From Hirudo medicinalis (lineage: Eukaryota; Annelida; Clitellata; Hirudinida; Hirudinidae): 64,000 nt of DNA. The notes beneath the pieces were generated by a model. It did no database searches. It was not told the origin of the DNA and saw nothing but the letters and a program-made list of their open reading frames with translations. Within the stretch, counting starts at the first letter, position 1. Every line of letters begins with the position of its first letter. The position numbers were made by a program, and so were the translations under genes. The stretch is from assembly GCA_011800805.1 (NCBI GenBank), contig MPNW01000112.1:21801-85800 (forward strand), in the 5' to 3' direction. Below are positions 56,578 to 64,000 of this stretch, one piece after another.

Positions 56578-59500
56578 TTACTTTTCGAAACAAGAGGAGA
56601 GCAGCGCAACTGCCCTGTCGGTGCTCCTCAAGCACTCTACTGCCGAAACAATTGCATATTGGCTTACAGGTTCCAAATCCCGCGTGCCCAGATCATCCAT
56701 CATCATTCTCCTCTTTTCAAACTTTGCCCTAATGTCACTAATTTCATTGCCTTTGTCTTGCTCTGAGTCTGTACTGTGAAGGATGGGCATTGGACTCTCT
56801 CGAGATAGTAAGGCCTCTTTCTTCAGATTTTCGTAAACTCTTTCAAAAGATTCATTCTCTTGCAGTGAATTTTGCACTGTAACTTTTAAATCTCGAGCAA
56901 AACTATCATATAATTTGTCTAAAAAATAACCCAGATTGGATGAGGACCTGTCAAAATACCAGTTTTGAAAAAATTCAATTTGCAAGATATTTAAATAAAC
57001 AAGAATGTCCACAAACCCAAAAAATACCACAATGTCAATGGAGTATGAAGCAGCTTTTGTCACAAAGACTGCACATCTGCTCAGATGGGAGCCTGTTCCC
57101 TCTGACCAGAAAAATCCATATTGTTGAACAAAATTGAACTTGAGTCTGCCGAGCAGCACATTTGCAAAATCATTCAGAATGTCGTTGCAAAATGATGACT
57201 TAATTTCTAATTTTGTGAAGTTCAGAGCTGCTAGGAATACAGCATAAATCATACCTGCCAACAAATGTTTAATTAGGTTAGATTAAAAAAAAAACAACAA
57301 CAGCAAATTCCCAACTAGACTTACTCATACACTCTGGTTTAACATTGGACATTTTTGGATCAAACATCAATTTTGTAAAACTCTGATCTGAAAGTTTCAC
57401 AATGGAAACATGTTTCACATGACTTTTGGCAAAAAGTACATCACCAATAAAATCTTCATTGCTTGCAAGTGACACATTTTGCTCAGAATGAATTGTTTCA
57501 TTCCAATGCAGGAAAAAAGCACAAGAAATTTCCTGGGTATCGATGAGTAACGGCACATCTTGAGAACAAACTACGTAACATTCTTCTCCGCAGCACAAAG
57601 GAGCATTCAAAAGTTCGTAATCCTTCGAGCACAAATATTGAGGAACGAGAGAAGAGTGGAGATGTCTCATATTTGAAGAGCCAGTACTTTGAGAGTTGGA
57701 TTTGTATTTATTTAGGCAATCGAGAATAAACTCCACGTTGGACACTTTATTTCCTGTTCCTTTTAACTTGAAGGCAAATGACTCCCCCCTCCCAGGGGAG
57801 TTATTATCGCACATGTGCAACCGATTTGGGGTTCCCAGGCAAGATAATGAAATGTTGAATATCTTTCTGAGGATTTAGAAAAATCATGACTTAAAATCTT
57901 TGTTGTAAAAATAATAATAATGAGAATTTTATTCCAGCTTGTTTTTGCAAAATAACTCTTAAATAAATCCATTTCATATTCTGAGTACAATACCTCTTTG
58001 AAACTTAAAATATCAAAATTTATTTTATTTGAAAATTGAATTTATTAGATTGATAGTTGATATAAAATGTATGTAACAGCTCAAATTAAACAAAATAAGT
58101 CGTTCAAAATAATGCAATTCACATCAAGTCTTTGAAATGACACTCAAAATAAGTCTAACCATGAATTGTTGAAAATTGTAACATAATAATAATAAAAACA
58201 CACACAAAATCTTTTGATTGAATCACTCACTCACCTGGTGTTTGAGTTGTTTCTGATGTACACAACCACTATCCACTTGTTCTCGAAAATCCCTTGCCAT
58301 AATTTATCAACAATTTCGACGTCCGCATTCGAATCATGCCTCTCGATTCCTTCGCTTTCATCGCCAATAATTTTCATTTGCAGATTTTGACTGGAATCAT
58401 CCATGAGATTAACCTCAACAAATGGAACATTAGTTAGAACTGATCTCAGCTAACAATATGCATTTATTTGAAACTCAAATCACCAATTCGTACGACACAG
58501 TGCAACGGGTCGGGACACCTGCAAGTTCATCAGTTATCGACCTCTGCCCCTCTCTGATCAGTTTCATTTTTGAATGCTTCTCCTTCTTGGCCTCCTCCAG
58601 TTTAAGATATGTATCCTTGTATTTCCTGTCCACTGCTTCAAGTACCACAGCAGGCACTAAATTCACCGACTCACTGTCGTTATCATCATCTTCATCATCA
58701 TCATCATCATCATCATTATCAAGTGCATTGAATGTTTCTTTTTCCTTTTGAAGTGAAATATCATCAAAAATAATCAAAATTTGAATGCAAATAAGGTGCA
58801 TCCTGCCAATAAGAAATCATCTGCAATTAGGACTGAGCTGATTTTTATGAATTGATAATTTATGCTTTTCTCGTTGGAACATTTCACATTCCAGCTGTTT
58901 ACAAACAATGTACAACTTTTTCAATGAAGCAATTACCTTTTTTGTGAGGTTATTTGAGCATTCCAGTCCAGAGAAATCATTTAAAAAGTATTTCCAATTC
59001 TTTGGATCATTATCAGCAAAGTCATCATCATCATCAGCATCAAGATCATTGATGATGGTGAAAACATCAGGTGTTTTATTCTTTGGATCATTATCAACAT
59101 CCAAGTCATCATTATCATCATCAAGATCATCGATGATGGTAAGAACATCAGGCTTTTTATTCGCCTGCAACTTTACGAAAAGCACTTGACGTGAACCTCG
59201 ACCGACGAAATCATCGACAAGGACGATCCACTCTTCTGATCGGCCGGGCAGAGTCCATCTTACCTGTCCAGATTATCGAGACTAATTGTTATTTTATTTA
59301 TTGTTGCAATTAGTAATTAATTATTAGTAATTAATTATTAGTAATAATTTAATTAGTAATAATTAGTATTAATTATTTAATATTATATATTATTTAAGTA
59401 TTAATTAATTATTAGTTATAATAATTACATATTACTAATAATTATTAGTAATTAATAAATAATAATAATTAGTAATAATTGGCGATGATGCCCCAACTTA

Positions 59501-60491
59501 TGAGGTAACATGTCTTAGCAATGCTAATAATCTGCAAAACATATCATACCTCAAAAGTGTTGGCATCCACGACGCAGCACGAGCCCTTCGAGGATTGCAC
59601 GAAGAAAAACGTCTTTCCAGACGACGAGCAGAATTCAATGATTTTTGAAGCATCTGCAAAAGGGAGGTCAGAAGCCATCATGAATTCTTTGTTTTTAAAG
59701 TAAATCAGTTGTTGATGAGATGTTGCAACAACAACATCCCCACTAATATCATCATCATCACCACTGTCAATCTCTTCTCTGATTGATCTGATGTACAAGG
59801 ATGTAACAATGGATGCATAAATATAGGAAATAAGCCTGGTTAATTGCTTTCTGACTGTTAATTCTCCATTGCCAAAAGTGATGACCAAATTTACAAAACT
59901 GGCTTCCCTGGAATGGGTTTCATCTACATGAGAAATGCCAATAATGTTCAGCTGATCACGTTTCAAGTGTTTTTTGTAAATGCATTTTGCGTTAAGCAGT
60001 TCAAAATTGTCGATATCATCTAGAACTTGAAATTTTTCACTTTTGCCGACCAGATAAACTTTACATCGGTCAGCATAACAAACGAGCGGGCCATGAGTAA
60101 CATAAATGTTTTGATTCTCATAAAGCTCCGATGGAATGGGCAGTTCAAATTCCACACAAACTCTTAAATACTTGAAGTTCACCAGGCAAAATAATCTCAC
60201 AAAGATTTTAGTTGAGTCTGAATCACTTTTGAGCACCAATAAAACATACAGGTTTTTTAAATTTGAATCTAAATCGATAGCTTCAAAAGCTTCTTGTTGA
60301 ATAATTACAAATTCCTCTCCGTGTTTATAATGCTCATGTGGCGGTATTTTTGAAGAGACGAAGTTCAACATTTGCTTCTTCATTAGATCGAAGCGCATAA
60401 TATTTATGTTTCTTGAACTGCTTTTATTTTCAGAGTCGCAAACTTGATCAGTTATCACCAAATATCCGCAATAACAAGACAACTTATGCAT
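56578..60491 (-). CDS. FANCB: Fanconi anaemia group B protein homologue
   Basis: Six exons: 60491-59550, 59263-58937, 58744-58484, 58413-58235, 57866-57325 and 57254-56578; phase holds at all junctions, 975 residues (human 859). FANCB pairs with FAAP100 and FANCL in the core complex that ubiquitinates FANCD2/FANCI in DNA interlink repair. Similarity is modest but runs in order: LSCYCGYLVI at the start, VVVATSHQQLIYFKN and DLPFADASKI at the end of exon 1, WIVLVDDFVGRGSRQVLF in exon 2 (human LVLIDDFIGSGTEQVLLLF), VDKLWQGIFENKWIVVV in exon 4, and a weakly conserved helical C terminus. Exon 2 carries an acidic, internally duplicated insert absent from human. The exon 4 acceptor (58413) is the least certain boundary. 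Upstream of 60491 is AT-rich with no clear promoter element. Confidence 0.82.
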
Positions 60492-60904
60492 ATTTTAGCA
60501 AAACCCCGCGTTGAATTGACAGAAATGTAAACAATCACGTCTAAGTCCCACTTTCTGTTTCATATGTTCATATCGAGCGCCTCACAAATAAGAGAAATCA
60601 TAGCAACTGAATTTATTTGAATTTTTAAATAACTTCTTGCAATCAGCAACCTATTAAATTCTATTTATAATCAACAGCCTTTAGCGACTTCTTACTGGAA
60701 CAGTCACTGAAACTGATGTTGACAATTAAATGAAAAACACGATTTCTCGCTTCTGAAGCCTCGCAGGATCTACCCTGAAGTTCTTTTAGCGATTTTCGAA
60801 TTTTCACGTCTGTCTTAATCTCCTCTTCGGCTAATCGATTTCCACAATACTTTTTGTATTTAACATTTTTTATTTATTTTATTTATTTATTCACAATAAA
60901 ATCC
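60492..60904. other. Intergenic, upstream of FANCB
   Basis: Nothing recognised beyond a T/A-rich tract at about 60860-60900. Confidence 0.4.
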
Positions 60905-61270
60905 AAGGGCCCCATGGACTAATAACACAGATTGTTGAAATTTTAAGAGCAAAAATATCAGCCGCCTCGAATAACAAAATAATTTGATAATTAAACGTAA
61001 GTCAGGTATCTAATAAAGTCACATGTTAAAGCATGAAAGCGCGAAACGGTGGATGAATTAACAATTCAACAGGTAATGCATTCCAAGGTCTGACAATTCT
61101 ATTACAAAAAATATTTTGACAGAGTCTGCACAGAATTTACTGCATCGATGTGTTGTCTCCTCTCGTTCTTGGGTGGTCCAAAGAGTTGGTAAATCCATTC
61201 AGCATTTTGTAGCAGAGAGTTAAATCAGCCAAGAGACAGTGTTTTTCCAGTTGTCTTAGAAATCTTTACT
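60905..61270 (-). mobile_element. LINE reverse transcriptase C-terminal remnant (second family)
   Basis: Read on the minus strand, the interrupted frame contains LEKHCLLADLTLCYKMLNGF, then a stop, then NRIVRPWNALPVELL. This is the tail pattern of RTE/Jockey-like ORF2 proteins (RRL..DL...YK.L.G; N R.V..WN.LP). It contains at least one in-frame stop and is clearly dead. It is not the same family as the fragment at 41290-41690. Confidence 0.65.
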
Positions 61271-62195
61271 TTTAATTTAAAGAGATTTCAATCTGTATTG
61301 TTATTGAACATTTTCTATCAAATTTAAGTAATGTTTTATTGTAACCTCCAAAAGCTCTCTCCATATGTTTGTAAGTTAGAATAATCAGGAATCGAAAGAG
61401 TAATCCATGAAATGACGTGACAATCAATCTCTTTCAAGTAATTTGTCGACGATTAATCCACTCACTTCCACACCGAAAATTAATGAGAGCTCTTTTGGTG
61501 ACATTTGACTGATGTTTTTTCATTTTTTTTAAAAAGAAGGATTTAAGATCACGAGATAAAGTTCGAAGAAATGGAAGTAAAAAATCGCAGAAAAGCTGTA
61601 ATTTACTGGACTCTAAAATGACTTGGAGACCTCCGGGCTCCAATTTGTTATGCAAAGTGGAATCAGATAAGCCTGAGATCGTCGAAGAAAAATAGAAAGC
61701 ATCACTTTTATTGATTCTCCTCTGTTTCTGAGGACGCATCTGGCAATGGCCATTAAATAGAATATGATGTGGTTAGTTTTAACTTTTAATTTTTGTTTTG
61801 ATTTCACAAGACCAAATTTATATGACTTGGTTGCTTGTAAGTGTACGCCCCACAGTACAGTGGAGGTGCAGTTGCAGGGGGGAAGTGTTCTCAGAAAGTT
61901 GGGGGTGAACAAAATCCTACAAAGTAATTTTCGTCGAAAAGTCATTTCTCATGCTGAGGATGGAAGATTAATCTCATAACTTCAATTGACTGCGGCGCCA
62001 TTTCCTAATTTCATCTGGTGATTAAAATTCTGAATTAGAAGAAGCTCTATAAATAGATAGAAATATTAAGCAACTATTTGATGGATGAAGCTCAGACGGA
62101 AGGTGGTTGAATGCGAATTCATGTTGGTGTCTCCAGGGAATCAATGGAGCATTTATCATTTTCAACTTTGCTATCGTGCCTTTCTTTTCGTTGCT
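61271..62195. other. Intergenic, no gene recognised
   Basis: Open frames at 61434-61739 (-) and 61764-61979 (+) have no family motif or convincing splice context. I see no transposon ends. Confidence 0.4.
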
Positions 62196-62700
<505 letters not shown>

Positions 62701-63861
62701 GTCATTACCACATAATTCGCCAGCACCAGCAACATGGTAGTGTTTCTTCCACGAAATATTCTGGAAATAAAAATTAGCTGTTCGTGAACGAACCAGGAAA
62801 TGACACGCCTGAGTGAATACCACGCTCCAGTGAACATAGACATTGAACAAATGCAGTGCGATAATAAATAATATTTTATTAACAGAAAACATTTCATGCA
62901 TGAAGTGACGTCACGAATCGCGTGCTTGTCTGAAGGTGCTAGGCCACCTGAGAAGAAGACCTTTGTTCTGATTGGACGTTAAAAATAGTTGATCACTCTT
63001 CGAATCTTCTGATAAATGTTTTGGATTAGCATATAAATCACATATAATATGTTTTAAATTATAATGGAACATATTTTAATAAATATAAAAGGTTTTATAA
63101 TATATAAAAGTTACTTTTATTAGTTTTTGTTATGAAATACGTTTTATTACTTTGCGATTACTTTTGTTTCATTATTCAAATATATTTTAAGTAAGCTAAT
63201 TTATTCATTCCTGTTCAGTTGTTCATGCAAACTCTTTCAAATGGCGACCATATTTTTTTGGACAAAATTTGGTCACGTGCGTCAATCAGAATCTTTTTTA
63301 AATTTACTATTTAACTTTATTTCTAGTTTCAATTGTTTGCCACAATAATACATTTTTTAAATAATTAAAAGAATATTTTGTGTCTACGAATAATTTTTTA
63401 TATTTTTAATTTGAAAATTATCGAACAAAAATAAAACCTGACAAGATTTTGTGTTTTTTCACGTTAATAAATAAAGTCTTTCTCGTTACAAAATTTGTTG
63501 GAGTCAATTCATTCGAAAGATCTTGTGTTTGTGGTGACCTCTTGACCTTTCACATCGAAGTTGGAAAGCACTTTTAGACGGATTTCTTCATTTCGTTTGA
63601 TGTCTTCAATCAAACTGGATGTTACTCCCGTTCAATCCATTTTATTCTCTTCAATCAATCAATTTCAACCAGGTCTCTTCAATCAATTTCAACAATTTCT
63701 TTTCACTCAGTCTCTTTCAATCATTCCTCAGTCATGACTCAATAAATCATTCAAATGAATCAATCACAGCAGGTGAAAAGAGGAAATGGAAGAGAAGGAG
63801 AGGCACAAGAACCTCAAAAGTAAAATAATAACGCTAGAAATGCCATAGCATAATTTTAAAA
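62701..63861. other. AT-rich intergenic sequence
   Basis: No gene recognised. A cluster of TCAATC words lies at about 63605-63770. Confidence 0.4.
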
Positions 63862-63881
63862 AAGTGTTGATGACGATGACT

Positions 63882-63928
<47 letters not shown>

Positions 63929-64000
63929 GGAGGTGGCGGTGATGATGGTGGTGATGGTGATGCTGATGCTGATGATGATGATGATGATGATGACTGTCAT
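63862..64000. repeat. GAT trinucleotide microsatellite reaching the window end
   Basis: A (GAT)n array with GGT and GCT interruptions that continues past the right edge. Confidence 0.95.

Overview
The window is eukaryotic nuclear DNA, AT-rich, with intron-split genes (GT-AG introns, commonly 50-800 bp), long intergenic and intronic simple repeats (GAT/ATC, TTA, AT) and fragments of several transposon classes. The gene content (MYRF, an ETS factor, an EFHC ciliary protein, FANCB, DENND6, DNAJC22, an Sp17-like RIIa exon) points to an animal. The compact introns, universal-stress-protein gene and abundant GAT repeats suggest an invertebrate, possibly a lophotrochozoan such as an annelid; I cannot fix the species. 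Two single N positions (16436, 17690) show this is a draft assembly.

Layout. 1-3060 (-): an IQ-motif protein of the igloo/neuromodulin type with an MGGC lipidation start, running off the left edge; its first intron holds two nested MITE-like elements. 5636-5788 (-): an Sp17-like RIIa first exon with an apparent 1-bp frameshift, divergent from 6085-7315 (+), an Fe/Mn superoxide dismutase with a secretory leader. 8011-13468 (+): a 13-exon EFHC1/2 homologue. 15500-19537 (+): a universal stress protein gene split by simple repeats. 21009-23538 (+): ATP synthase beta (nine exons). 25532-29517 (+): a SPDEF/Ets98B-type ETS factor. 30243-39392 (+): MYRF (19 exons modelled). 39816-41042 (-): DNAJC22. 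43546-44893 (+): a probable secreted, tyrosine-rich small protein. 45950-53746 (-): DENND6 (18 exons) with a piggyBac-like element and minisatellites in its introns. 55349-56369 (-): SNRPF. 56578-60491 (-): FANCB. From 60.5 kb to the end: LINE debris and ATC/GAT arrays, with no gene I can support.

The genes are not a functional cluster. They are a normal mix of housekeeping (ATP synthase, Sm-F, DENND6), ciliary/sperm (EFHC, Sp17-like), DNA repair (FANCB) and regulatory (MYRF, ETS) loci. Exon models were built by hand from splice sites and reading phase: every junction listed was checked for phase continuity, but none against transcripts. I found no previously undescribed system. The most interesting items are the mobile-element remnants with readable target-site duplications, the possible RIIa/lipidated alternative first exons at 1-5788, the secreted tyrosine-rich candidate, and the internal acidic repeat in FANCB.
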